Below, in pieces: positions 45,814-54,416 of a stretch of DNA of 64,000 nt. Position 1 is the stretch's first letter. Each line of letters starts with the position of its first letter. The position numbers and the translations under genes are program-made. A model generated the notes under the pieces. That model was not told where the DNA came from, did not search any database, and was given only the letters and a program-made list of their open reading frames with translations. Source of the stretch: JAVBNA01 sp031551875 (GTDB lineage: Bacteria > Bacillota > Clostridia > Oscillospirales > Acutalibacteraceae); NCBI GenBank assembly GCA_031551875.1, contig JAVBNA010000016.1:1-64000 (forward strand), given 5' to 3'.

Positions 45814-47688
45814 CTATCCAATGAGCTTTCGGGCCTCTGCAAGGCGCTGTGACAAAATATCCGACGACATTTTCGGGTTGTTGACCACAATGTATTTCCC
45901 GCTGTTTTCATAGTGGACGGCAAAGCCCAGCGCCTGACTGACCGCACGCAACGGAATAAATGTCCTTCCGCCCTTTTTCCTCGGAGCAACCTCCAGCGTG
46001 ACCTTTCCCGTAACCTTTCCGTCTGTTTTGACGGTCATGGTCTTACTGCCCAGCAGACATTCCGTTGTTTTATTCCCGTAACTCATCACAATGGGCTTTT
46101 TGTCGCTGATATAGCTCACCTTGCCGCCCATCTTTTCCCCAACAAACCGCATCGGCACCATGGTCTTGCCCGACAGCGTAAAAGGCGCGGTTCCTGAATC
46201 GTCAATGGTCGTTTTCACACCGTTTCGCACCGCGTTCTTTTTCCCGATTCGCATAGAGACATAGCTATGTACCGTCACCTTTGCGAGGGCAGACTTTCCG
46301 CCCGCTGTCGCCCTGATGTTTGTCGTACCCGTATTTTTTCCCGTTACAAGACCGTTTGCGCTGACCGTCGCCACACTCGTATGCTCGGAAGTCCACCCGA
46401 CTTTTGTGTACACGGCGTTGGCAGGCACCACGGTCGCCTTCAGCGTTGTTGTCTTTCCGAGAATCAAATCTACACTGGCGGTGTTTAAGGTAACCGCGGA
46501 CGGGGTTGACCAAAGAAGTCGCGGATAGTCTTTCCCCTCCTCAATACTCCATACAGACGAAAAATCCCAGACGTTTGTACCGGTCGTGAATGTTGATTTG
46601 CGCATTAATTCTGCGGTCGTTTTGCCCACACAGCCCTCCCGGTCTCCCTGATAGCTCTCCCCCGTCTGTCCGGTGGTCGTTTTGTTGTAAAAACACCCGG
46701 TGCATCGAATGACATAGTTGTCAAAGCCGGCAAATCCGCCGGTCCTCGTCTTTTGCCCGGTCGATCTGACGCGTCCGGTCGCATAGCAGTTTTTCATCTC
46801 ATACACCGGGATCCCGTTGACATCGACCCTCATCTCCCCGGCAAATCCGCCGGTATGATTTTCATCTCCCTCTTCGGTGACACTTCCCTGCGCATAGCAA
46901 TCAGACATGGTGCAATTGATCGCATAGCCGCAAAACCCACCGGTAAAATGGGAATCCCCCTTCATGGAGATCTCCACATTGGCATAACAGCGCTCCAGAA
47001 CAGTCCCCATATAAAGCCATCCAACAAGGCCTCCGATATAACCGCTGTCCATCTCACTGACGATCTGTCCTGTCGCATAGCATTCACGGATACTGCTGTC
47101 CAGAACCGCGCCGCCCACAAGACCGCCGAGGCGAAGGCCAAGCGTCCCTGTCGGCCGGAGAACGCCCTTGCCCGAACATCCGGACACTTCGCTCTCCCGT
47201 ATAAAACCGGCCAGCGGGGCCATAAAGCGTCTGCTATCCAACCCTTTTTTGTTGTCAAGTTCGACGTGCAGGTTTCGGAAAACCGCTCCGGATGCATATC
47301 CGAAGAGCCCCGAATCCTCCAGGGCAGAATCCTTAACCCATAATCCGGACACAACATGACCATCACCGTCCATTGTACCTTTGAACGGGGACGACTCCGT
47401 TCCGATCGGAATCCATCCCTTCCCGCCGTTGTGCCCGCTTCCTTTCGACAGATAGTCGTCCAGCGGAATGTCTCTGCCGAGGCGAAAATATTTTCCTACA
47501 CCCGCTTCGCCCTGAAAGTCTCGAAGTGCGGCAAGCTGAGCGGGTGTCTCAATGATCCATGGCTCCGCGCTTGTTCCGCTTCCACGCGCAAAAACAGCCG
47601 CTGAGGCCGAGCCAACAGGCCGCAAACCAAAAAACAGCCCCAACAACAGTAGAATACTAATCATTCGTTTGTATTTTTCTTTTTGCAT
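45814..47688 (-). CDS. secreted GLUG/Ig surface protein, first gene of the T7SS operon
   Basis: 624 aa. Signal peptide (1-30), a region of GLUG-type repeats (about 60-375; GGLVGWLYMG, GGFCGYAIN, GGFAGEMRV), a Big_2 Ig-like domain (about 395-470; SVDLILGKTTTLKATVVPANA) and a C-terminal copper-amine-oxidase-N-like domain (about 475-600; TMVPMRFVGEKMGG, TFIPLRAVSQALGF). The last domain is paralogous to the C-terminus of the RCC1 protein at 49114-52056. Such domains are common in surface proteins of Clostridia; they do not imply an oxidase. AAGGG lies 13 bp from the ATG. A consensus promoter lies about 180 bp upstream. Confidence 0.8.
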   Translation of the reverse strand: MQKEKYKRMISILLLLGLFFGLRPVGSASAAVFARGSGTSAEPWIIETPAQLAALRDFQGEAGVGKYFRLGRDIPLDDYLSKGSGHNGGKGWIPIGTESSPFKGTMDGDGHVVSGLWVKDSALEDSGLFGYASGAVFRNLHVELDNKKGLDSRRFMAPLAGFIRESEVSGCSGKGVLRPTGTLGLRLGGLVGGAVLDSSIRECYATGQIVSEMDSGYIGGLVGWLYMGTVLERCYANVEISMKGDSHFTGGFCGYAINCTMSDCYAQGSVTEEGDENHTGGFAGEMRVDVNGIPVYEMKNCYATGRVRSTGQKTRTGGFAGFDNYVIRCTGCFYNKTTTGQTGESYQGDREGCVGKTTAELMRKSTFTTGTNVWDFSSVWSIEEGKDYPRLLWSTPSAVTLNTASVDLILGKTTTLKATVVPANAVYTKVGWTSEHTSVATVSANGLVTGKNTGTTNIRATAGGKSALAKVTVHSYVSMRIGKKNAVRNGVKTTIDDSGTAPFTLSGKTMVPMRFVGEKMGGKVSYISDKKPIVMSYGNKTTECLLGSKTMTVKTDGKVTGKVTLEVAPRKKGGRTFIPLRAVSQALGFAVHYENSGKYIVVNNPKMSSDILSQRLAEARKLIG

Positions 47689-47865
47689 GTGTGTTATTTT
47701 CCCTTCATTTTATACGCACCAAAATTTATTTCCCTAACATTAATAATAAATTTATCTTTTAATTAAATTTACGCCTATAAAACCTCTATTAAAAAATAAT
47801 TCGTGTTAATTTTGGTAACAAAAATTTCGGCGTCATTTTATGCAAAATGTTCACGTTTATTTTAT

Positions 47866-47894
47866 ATTATAGGCAAATTGTGTCTATTTGTCAA
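47866..47894 (-). promoter_or_regulatory. consensus sigma-A promoter of the T7SS operon
   Basis: Read leftward: TTGACA (47894-47889), 17 bp, TATAAT (47871-47866). It matches the consensus exactly. A leader of about 170 nt separates it from the first start codon. The remaining sequence of 47689-48057 is AT-rich with no gene seen. Confidence 0.8.
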
Positions 47895-48057
47895 TATGGG
47901 AATTATGCATATTTATCTTATAAAGATATTATATAACATTGCAAACGTCCGTTTTTAAATGCATTTATAATTGCAGCGGTGCTGTTTTTTGCGTTGCGGA
48001 GCGAGCCCTAATTGGGTGTGAATTATTAAAATCTTCGGTATTGTGTCTGAACAAAAT

Positions 48058-48169
48058 CATCCCCATAGGCAATTTTTGCCTATGGGGATGATCATTGCAT
48101 TATAAGCCACACAAACCGTTGTTACTACCACAGTACCGTACTCTCGCAAATTCAAATTTTTTAGCCGAA
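48058..48169. repeat. third, degenerate copy of the hairpin/spoIIID-fragment repeat
   Basis: The hairpin 48058-48094 (ATCATCCCCATAGGCAA arms) and following bases (GCCACACAAA, AGTACCGTACTCT, AAATTTTTTAGCCG) match 19783-19905 with small gaps. The spoIIID part is shorter and decayed, so this copy encodes nothing. Confidence 0.7.
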
Positions 48170-48191
48170 AAAACGGCATATATCGTTCTCA

Positions 48192-48584
48192 TTATCGCTT
48201 TCGGAAAATATGATATTTCTCAAGCAAAGACGGTACCACCCAGGAAAGAATCCCGAATAAAGCTGTCGGCAAGATAAGGATAAACAGGCCTTTCGTTGCG
48301 TCAAAATATTGGTCTATCTTTCCAAAGAACTTTATTTTGAAATATGTATCAATGATCCAGTAGGCTGCGTAAAAGCCCCAGCCTATTTCGCTAAGAATCA
48401 TCCGCACACCGTGCTCGCGCATGGCCTCGTACAGTTCTTCTTCGCTTTGAATCGCCGTCCAGCGCTTACCACTAAAATACGACTTCGGAGCACTGCCACG
48501 CAAGCAGAGGACACCCATAACGATTCCGCCAATAAAAAGCGCAACAAAAAGATAGCTGAAAGCAGCAAGTAGTATTGTTTGCAT
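48192..48584 (-). CDS. small three-helix membrane protein, function unknown
   Basis: 130 aa with hydrophobic helices at about 4-28, 70-85 and 100-122. The ATG at 48584 is chosen because GGGAGGGACGGA precedes it; the frame stays open further upstream but without coding character. No family recognised. It lies between the T7SS promoter region and a stray terminator-like hairpin. Confidence 0.55.
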   Translation of the reverse strand: MQTILLAAFSYLFVALFIGGIVMGVLCLRGSAPKSYFSGKRWTAIQSEEELYEAMREHGVRMILSEIGWGFYAAYWIIDTYFKIKFFGKIDQYFDATKGLFILILPTALFGILSWVVPSLLEKYHIFRKR

Positions 48585-48676
48585 TCCGTCCCTCCCTGTC
48601 CTCCGTTTTTCACGTAACCTGTACAAACCGTCCGGCGGCTCGCATAAGTCCTCTAAAAGACCATGTAAACATGTCC

Positions 48677-48718
48677 AATACAATCCCCCGCAGACAATTG
48701 CCTGCGGGGGATTGTATT
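48677..48718. terminator. isolated terminator-like hairpin
   Basis: A perfect 14- to 15-bp stem (arm ACAATCCCCCGCAG) with loop ACAATTGC lies upstream of the small membrane gene. No gene obviously ends here. The rest of 48585-49019 shows nothing recognisable. Confidence 0.5.
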
Positions 48719-49019
48719 GCTTATTAGTTGTTAGCCTCGAAGACCGCAACCGCAAACCTAGTAATAATGCCGTTTCTACCCGTAAAATGTAGGAATAAGC
48801 AAGTAATAATCTGCATTTTTACACGTTTATTTACCGCGTTTTACGTTTACCCAATTAGTTAATATCTTACAGGCCAATTTGAGCTAAGATAAGGCCGCGA
48901 GAATCGATATCACAAGAATATATGGTGCAAACCAATGGTGTGGTAGCTTAACAATACCAGACGTGTCCTCTGTTTGCTTTTTCTTGTCATTTTGTGCTGG
49001 CATAAAAAGAATATTAATA

Positions 49020-49047
49020 TTGCTTTATTTCAAAAACATGTTAAAAT
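49020..49047 (+). promoter_or_regulatory. promoter of the RCC1 protein gene
   Basis: TTGCTT (49020-49025), 16 bp, TAAAAT (49042-49047), 54 bp before the AGGAGGGG ribosome binding site. Confidence 0.5.
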
Positions 49048-49113
49048 GAAACCAGATTTGCACAATTTGTGCAGATAAATTAGACACAAGCCCGAGAAAT
49101 AGGAGGGGTACTA

Positions 49114-52056
49114 ATGAAAAGGAAACTACTGAGTCTGATTTTGGCGCTATGTTTTCTGATCCCAACGACGGGGACTATGGGGGAGAACCTTGTGGGCGAG
49201 GCGCTGACGTTGCCTATCAAAGTACAAATGCAGACGTTATCCATGGGCGGTGCCACCTTGATTGTCCGCCCCGATGGTTCTCTGTGGGGAACAGGAGATA
49301 ATTATTATGGTGAGCTTGGTGACGGCACGAGGGAGCCCTCAGATACTTTTAAAGAAATCATGCGGTCTGGCGTCAGATCTGTTTCAACCGCATCGCAACA
49401 CTCTCTAATTGTTAAAAGTGATAACACGCTTTGGGGTTGTGGCACAGGATATCGTGGATCCCTGACAGGAGTTCACCTGAATGATCCTGTGATCACCCCT
49501 CTCAAATTGATGAGCAATGTGTTGACGGCATGCACTTCAGAATCTACCTCGTTTGCCATAAAAACAGACGGAAGCCTCTGGGGTTGGGGCGGTAATGAAG
49601 CGGGACAGGTCGGGGGCAGCAGCGAGATTCAGCCGCCCATGAAAATCATGGACAACGTCGTGGCGGTTTCGGCAAGCTACGGGTATACTCTTGCCATAAA
49701 AACAGACGGAAGCCTGTGGGGTTGGGGCAGTAAAGTGTGGGAAAGTCTAGACAATTTTAATAACCAATCGGCAGCCTATACGAAGACGCCGGTTAAATTG
49801 GCCGACGGGGTGGCGGCGGTTTCGACCGACGATTCTGGATATGCTTACCTGAAAACCGATGGAAACTTATATGTCTACGGTAACAATATATTCGGTCAGT
49901 TGGGGACAGGCCAGTTGCAGAATGTCCTCACGCCTGTCTGTGTAATGAGCGGTGTCTCCCATATCAGTATGGGCGTTTCCAATACTTATGCCATAAAAGA
50001 CGGTGAAGTTTATGGGTGCGGTTTAAAGGACGCAGGGCAGCTTGGCGAAGTTACCAAAGCGGGATATGAATACTCCTTTGTAAAGATCAAAAATCTTTCG
50101 GGCGTTACCGCTATTAGTGCTGGGACTAATAACGTGCTGGTCCAAAAGAGCGATGGCACATTTTGGGGTTGGGGTAACGTTGATGGTTATCTCTCTGACC
50201 TAATCCAGATTCCCAACATGACAGGGGTGCAGTCTGTTTCTTGTGGAATCGGTTATACCATGTGTATACGCAGTGACAAGAGCCTTTGGGGATGGGGTGC
50301 AAACACTTTTGGCCGATTGGGTGACGGCACAAAGAACAATAAACTTCTTCCGGTAAAAATCATGAGCGATATCAAACTGGTGGATGCTGGCTATTTTCAC
50401 ACCATGGCTGTGGGGACCGACGGTTCCCTTTGGGCGTGGGGAGACAATGAATACGGGCAGCTCGGCAACGGGACACTTTTGGAGCAAATGACTCCTGTAA
50501 AAATTCTGAACAGTGGCGTGGCTTCGGTTTCGGTGGGGGATGGGTATTCGCTTGTGGTGATGGAAAACGGGGAATTGTACGCTTGCGGTAAAAATGATTT
50601 GTCCCAGTTGGGTGACGGTACTACTACCGACCGAAATACCCTGACAAAAATTAACCTGGGAGAGAGCGCACAGGTTATATCGGCCTGCGCAGGGATAAAA
50701 TCTTCATTTGCCATCACCGCCGATCACAGACTGTTCGCGTGGGGCGATAACGAGTACAGCCAGTTGGGTGACGGTACCGAACAAGCACAAAGCACACCGA
50801 TTGCGGTGATGGAGGATGTTCGATCGGTTTCAGGCGGTGATACAACAACCCTGGTCGTGAAAACCAACAGTGAGTTGTGGGGCTGGGGTCGCAATGGCGA
50901 GCTACTGCTGAAATATTATTGGAGTTACGGTAGCCTTATTCCGTATGACGAAGCGGATCAAGGGAAGGGATTCTTCCCGCCCCGCAGATCTTATCCGCCC
51001 TGTAAACTGCTCAGCAATGTTCGCACTGCGTCGCTGAACAATGATTATGTGGCTGCGGTTACCAATAACAATGAGATGTACCATTGGGGCGGAAATGGTC
51101 TCGCTATTTATGCCGGTGGATGGATATGGGATCTGTGGAAGGCAAAGATGGTCATGGAAAACGTCCGCTATACTGCGCAAACCAAACCGTTTACAAGGGA
51201 TCCTGAAACACACAGCGATTACGAACTGCAGGCATACGGTTTTCATGAAATGTTCATTAAGACCGACGGTACCCTATGGGGCTGGAGCAATAATTATGTC
51301 GGACAGCTCGGTATTGGTACTGCTGGGTATACCGATACGCCCAGACAGATCCAATTTGTCAGAAAGAATCCGGTTGTTCAGTCCATCTCCCTCTCCAAGC
51401 TTCCGACAAAAGTAAACTATATCAAAGGCGAAGCGCTGTCCCTGACCGGCGCGAACCTTCTTGTCAACTATGACAACGGCTCCAAACAGGCGGTGGCACT
51501 GACCACCGACATGGTCAGCGGGTACAATAAAAGCAAAGCCGGTACCCAGATTCTCACAGTCACCTATCAAAACAAAAAGACCAGCTTCAAAGTGACGGTG
51601 TTCTCCTATGTGGCTATGCGCATCGGGTACACCCGTGCCATTGCCAATGGCACTAAAACCACTGTAGACAATGCCGGCACCAAGCCGTTGCTCATTCAAT
51701 CAAAAACGATGGTTCCGCTGCGTTTTGTTGGCGAGAAGCTGGGTGCCAAGGTAACCTATACGACCGACAAGGAGCCCATCTATGTGGTCTATGACAGCAT
51801 CACCGTGGAGATAAAGCTGGGCAGTAAGATCATGAAGGTCATTCGAAACGGCAAGACAATGAAATATACGCTGGATGTGGCGCCGCAGAAGGTGGGCGGC
51901 AAAACCTTTGTGCCACTGCGCGCCCTCAGCACTGCAATCGGCTACAATGTCTATTATCAGGCATCCTCTAAAGCCATCATCATCAGTATGCCCGCACCGC
52001 CCACCACCCTGCGCGACCAATGGCTGGCGGCCGCAAAAAGTTATATCACGAAATAA
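49114..52056 (+). CDS. secreted RCC1-repeat protein with Ig-like and copper-amine-oxidase-N-like domains
   Basis: 980 aa. A signal peptide (1-25) leads into about a dozen RCC1 repeats (about 40-740; units such as SLWGWGANTFGRLGDGT and SLWAWGDNEYGQLGNGT), enough for one or two seven-blade propellers. A bacterial Ig domain follows (about 745-825; SISLSKLPTKVNYIKGEAL) and then the same C-terminal domain as the GLUG protein (about 830-965; KTMVPLRFVGEKLGAKV, TFVPLRALSTAIGYN). Ribosome binding site AGGAGGGG. RCC1 propellers bind proteins; in bacteria the secreted versions have no settled role. It may act at the surface together with the neighbouring T7SS region, an inference from location only. 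Confidence 0.85.
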   Translation: MKRKLLSLILALCFLIPTTGTMGENLVGEALTLPIKVQMQTLSMGGATLIVRPDGSLWGTGDNYYGELGDGTREPSDTFKEIMRSGVRSVSTASQHSLIVKSDNTLWGCGTGYRGSLTGVHLNDPVITPLKLMSNVLTACTSESTSFAIKTDGSLWGWGGNEAGQVGGSSEIQPPMKIMDNVVAVSASYGYTLAIKTDGSLWGWGSKVWESLDNFNNQSAAYTKTPVKLADGVAAVSTDDSGYAYLKTDGNLYVYGNNIFGQLGTGQLQNVLTPVCVMSGVSHISMGVSNTYAIKDGEVYGCGLKDAGQLGEVTKAGYEYSFVKIKNLSGVTAISAGTNNVLVQKSDGTFWGWGNVDGYLSDLIQIPNMTGVQSVSCGIGYTMCIRSDKSLWGWGANTFGRLGDGTKNNKLLPVKIMSDIKLVDAGYFHTMAVGTDGSLWAWGDNEYGQLGNGTLLEQMTPVKILNSGVASVSVGDGYSLVVMENGELYACGKNDLSQLGDGTTTDRNTLTKINLGESAQVISACAGIKSSFAITADHRLFAWGDNEYSQLGDGTEQAQSTPIAVMEDVRSVSGGDTTTLVVKTNSELWGWGRNGELLLKYYWSYGSLIPYDEADQGKGFFPPRRSYPPCKLLSNVRTASLNNDYVAAVTNNNEMYHWGGNGLAIYAGGWIWDLWKAKMVMENVRYTAQTKPFTRDPETHSDYELQAYGFHEMFIKTDGTLWGWSNNYVGQLGIGTAGYTDTPRQIQFVRKNPVVQSISLSKLPTKVNYIKGEALSLTGANLLVNYDNGSKQAVALTTDMVSGYNKSKAGTQILTVTYQNKKTSFKVTVFSYVAMRIGYTRAIANGTKTTVDNAGTKPLLIQSKTMVPLRFVGEKLGAKVTYTTDKEPIYVVYDSITVEIKLGSKIMKVIRNGKTMKYTLDVAPQKVGGKTFVPLRALSTAIGYNVYYQASSKAIIISMPAPPTTLRDQWLAAAKSYITK

Positions 52057-52164
52057 CGGGCGCGATTGTTCACGCGATGAATTTTTCACTGTAACTTTTA
52101 TTGTACCAGATCACTTTTTCCTATGGCTAAACAGGAATCGATTCATGATTTGTCTCGTAATAAA

Positions 52165-52205
52165 AACATTCCCCGAAACGAACTGTGTTCGTTTCGGGGA
52201 ATGTT
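52165..52205 (+). terminator. terminator after the RCC1 gene
   Basis: A perfect 18-bp stem (AACATTCCCCGAAACGAA) with a 5-nt loop, about 110 bp past the stop codon. Confidence 0.6.
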
Positions 52206-52210
52206 CAGCC

Positions 52211-52247
52211 AGTCAAAAAAGGTCGTCATTAGCGGCCTTTTTTGACT
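52211..52247. terminator. bidirectional terminator
   Basis: AGTCAAAAAAGG...CCTTTTTTGACT stem with T-runs in both directions. It serves the RCC1 gene and the converging GGGtGRT gene. Confidence 0.65.
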
Positions 52248-52303
52248 GTGTTAACATCAGACTCAATCTTTTGGTTTATAATTTACTCAGAGGTGCTTTC
52301 TCA

Positions 52304-53326
52304 TTAATTGTCCAGATCCGCACGCTCACTTGAGTAGACCGCAACTGCACATGCAACAGTAGCCCCGACCATCGGGTTGTTACCCATACCGATCAGCCCC
52401 ATCATTTCCACGTGTGCCGGAACGGAGGACGAACCCGCAAACTGCGCGTCGCCGTGCATGCGTCCCATCGAGTCGGTCAGGCCGTACGAAGCGGGGCCTG
52501 CCGCCATGTTGTCGGGGTGCAGGGTGCGCCCGGTGCCGCCGCCCGAGGCGACCGAGAAATATTTCACGTCGTTTTCCATCGACCATTTTTTGTAGGTACC
52601 GGCCACCAGATGCTGGAAGCGGGTGGGGTTGGTGGAGTTGCCGGTGATGGACACGTCCACGCCCTCGTTCTTCATGATTGCAACGCCCTCGAGCACATCG
52701 TTGGCACCGAAGCAGCGCACCTTGGCGCGTTCGCCGTCCGAGAAGGGCACTTCGCGGACAATCTTGAGATCGCCGGTGTAGAAGTCATACTCGGTCTCCA
52801 CATAGGTGAAGCCGTTGATGCGCGAGATGATGTAGGCGGCGTCCTTGCCCAGGCCGTTGAGGATGACGCGCAGGGGCTCCTTGCGGGCCTTGTTGGCGGT
52901 GCGGGCGATGCCGATCGCGCCTTCGGCGGCGGCGAAGGATTCATGGCCCGCCAGGAAGGCGAAACACTTGGTCTCGTCGCGCAGAAGCATGGCGCCTAAA
53001 TTGCCGTGCCCAAGTCCCACGCTGCGTTGCTCGGCAACCGAACCGGGAATGCAGAACGCTTCCAGACCGATGCCGATCGCTTCGGCGGCGTCCGCGGCGC
53101 TCCCCGCGCCCTTTTTGAGCGCGACCGCGCAGCCCAGAATGTACGCCCACACGGCGTTTTCAAACGCGATGGGCTGGATGTCCTTGACAATTTTCTCCAC
53201 GTCAAACCCCTTGGAAATGCAGAGGTCGCGCGCTTCTTCAAGACTTGCAAGACCGTACTCGGCCAGACATTTCTCGATTTTGGGCAGTCTTCTTTCTTTG
53301 CTCTCGAATTTCACATCGTTTGCCAT
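52304..53326 (-). CDS. GGGtGRT protein
   Basis: 340 aa, matching the conserved but uncharacterised GGGtGRT family named after its motif, here SGGGTGRTLHPDN near residues 255-267. A Gly-rich, Ala-rich body and the C-terminal GMGNNPMVGATVACAV are typical. In anaerobes this gene sits beside a NifU-like gene, as it does here with 26 bp between. No biochemical role is established; an iron-sulfur or redox function is suggested by context only. Confidence 0.85.
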   Translation of the reverse strand: MANDVKFESKERRLPKIEKCLAEYGLASLEEARDLCISKGFDVEKIVKDIQPIAFENAVWAYILGCAVALKKGAGSAADAAEAIGIGLEAFCIPGSVAEQRSVGLGHGNLGAMLLRDETKCFAFLAGHESFAAAEGAIGIARTANKARKEPLRVILNGLGKDAAYIISRINGFTYVETEYDFYTGDLKIVREVPFSDGERAKVRCFGANDVLEGVAIMKNEGVDVSITGNSTNPTRFQHLVAGTYKKWSMENDVKYFSVASGGGTGRTLHPDNMAAGPASYGLTDSMGRMHGDAQFAGSSSVPAHVEMMGLIGMGNNPMVGATVACAVAVYSSERADLDN

Positions 53327-53352
53327 TCTCTTATGTCCTCCTTACGGTCTTA

Positions 53353-54045
53353 TTATTCTTCACGGGGGTCTATGTAGGCGTGTGCGTTGTCAAAACGGCC
53401 GTACTGGCCAATGTTCTTTTTGTACGCCTCGTTCGGCTCCACACCGTGACGGATGTCCTCGAGCATTTTGCCCAGGCGAACAAACTGATAACCGGTGACC
53501 TCACCCTTCTCGTCCAGCGCCATTTTCAGGACATAGCCCTCGGCCATCTCCATAAAACGGACGCCCTTGGCGCTCGTGGAGTACATGGTACCCACCTGTG
53601 AGCGCAGACCCTTGCCGAGATCCTCCAGACCCGCGCCGATCGGCAGGCCGTCCTCGCTGAACGCAGTCTGGCTGCGGCCATAGGCCAGCTGCTTGAAAAT
53701 TTCGCGCATGGCGACATTGATCGCGTCACAAACTAAGTCTGTGTTGAGGCACTCGAGCAGGGTTTTTCCCGGCAGGATCTCGGCGGCCATGGCGGCCGAG
53801 TGGGTCATGCCGGAACAACCGACGGTCTCCACCAGCGCTTCCTGCACGATGCCCTCCTTGACGTTGAGCGTCAGCTTGCAGGTGCCCTGCTGGGGCGCAC
53901 ACCAGCCCACGCCGTGCGACAGGCCGGAGATGTCGGAAATCTGGTATGCCTTGACCCATTTTCCCTCCTCCGGAATGGGAGCGGGACCGTGATGGGGGCC
54001 TTTCGCGACCACACACATTCTTTCCACTTCATGGGAATAATTCAT
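53353..54045 (-). CDS. NifU-like iron-sulfur cluster scaffold protein
   Basis: 230 aa. It has the NifU N-terminal fold with Cys residues at GWCAPQQGTC and VETVGCSGMTHSAAMAAEIL, and a later DLVCDAINVAMREIF. Such scaffolds assemble and hand over Fe-S clusters. The ATG at 54045 is chosen because AAGGAG is spaced 9 bp; an open extension upstream lacks coding character. It forms a two-gene operon with the GGGtGRT gene. Confidence 0.85.
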   Translation of the reverse strand: MNYSHEVERMCVVAKGPHHGPAPIPEEGKWVKAYQISDISGLSHGVGWCAPQQGTCKLTLNVKEGIVQEALVETVGCSGMTHSAAMAAEILPGKTLLECLNTDLVCDAINVAMREIFKQLAYGRSQTAFSEDGLPIGAGLEDLGKGLRSQVGTMYSTSAKGVRFMEMAEGYVLKMALDEKGEVTGYQFVRLGKMLEDIRHGVEPNEAYKKNIGQYGRFDNAHAYIDPREE

Positions 54046-54416
54046 AAAACGGAACTCCTTTCGGTTGTTTCGCCGCTCCCTGCAAGGGGCAGGGCCGGTC
54101 TGGCTTTCACAGAAAATATTATACAACCATTCGGCCGGCAGCGCAAGGGTGCGCGCGCCTTTCGGCAAGAAAAGTGCTTTTGCCCCAAGGGAGCGGCGCA
54201 TTTCTCCGTGGAAATTGTCCACTATGATGGTGTCCGTGCAAATCGTATAATTTTTTTGACACCAAACCCGGCGTGCGACATAGTATGAATTGACCGGAGA
54301 GGGAGCGGCTCCCCCTCCGGGCTTCCGAAACGGAAAGGGGCCCCCCTTGTCGTTTTATTATAGATGGTCCCCTGCGGTGTGTACAGCATACGCCGCGGGG
54401 GGCTGCCATTTTTTCG
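54046..54416. other. intergenic region without a gene
   Basis: Contains GC-rich stem-forming stretches (54290-54345) and an AT-rich tract near 54245-54270. I see no gene and no confident promoter. Confidence 0.4.

Noticed and set aside
48585..48755. N-terminal extension of the small membrane protein at 48192-48584
   Set aside because: The extension is Arg/Cys-rich without coding character and crosses a strong hairpin; a good ribosome binding site marks the inner ATG instead.
54046..54222. N-terminal extension of the NifU-like protein
   Set aside because: AAGGAG is correctly spaced before the ATG at 54045, giving the family's natural start; the upstream frame lacks family similarity.
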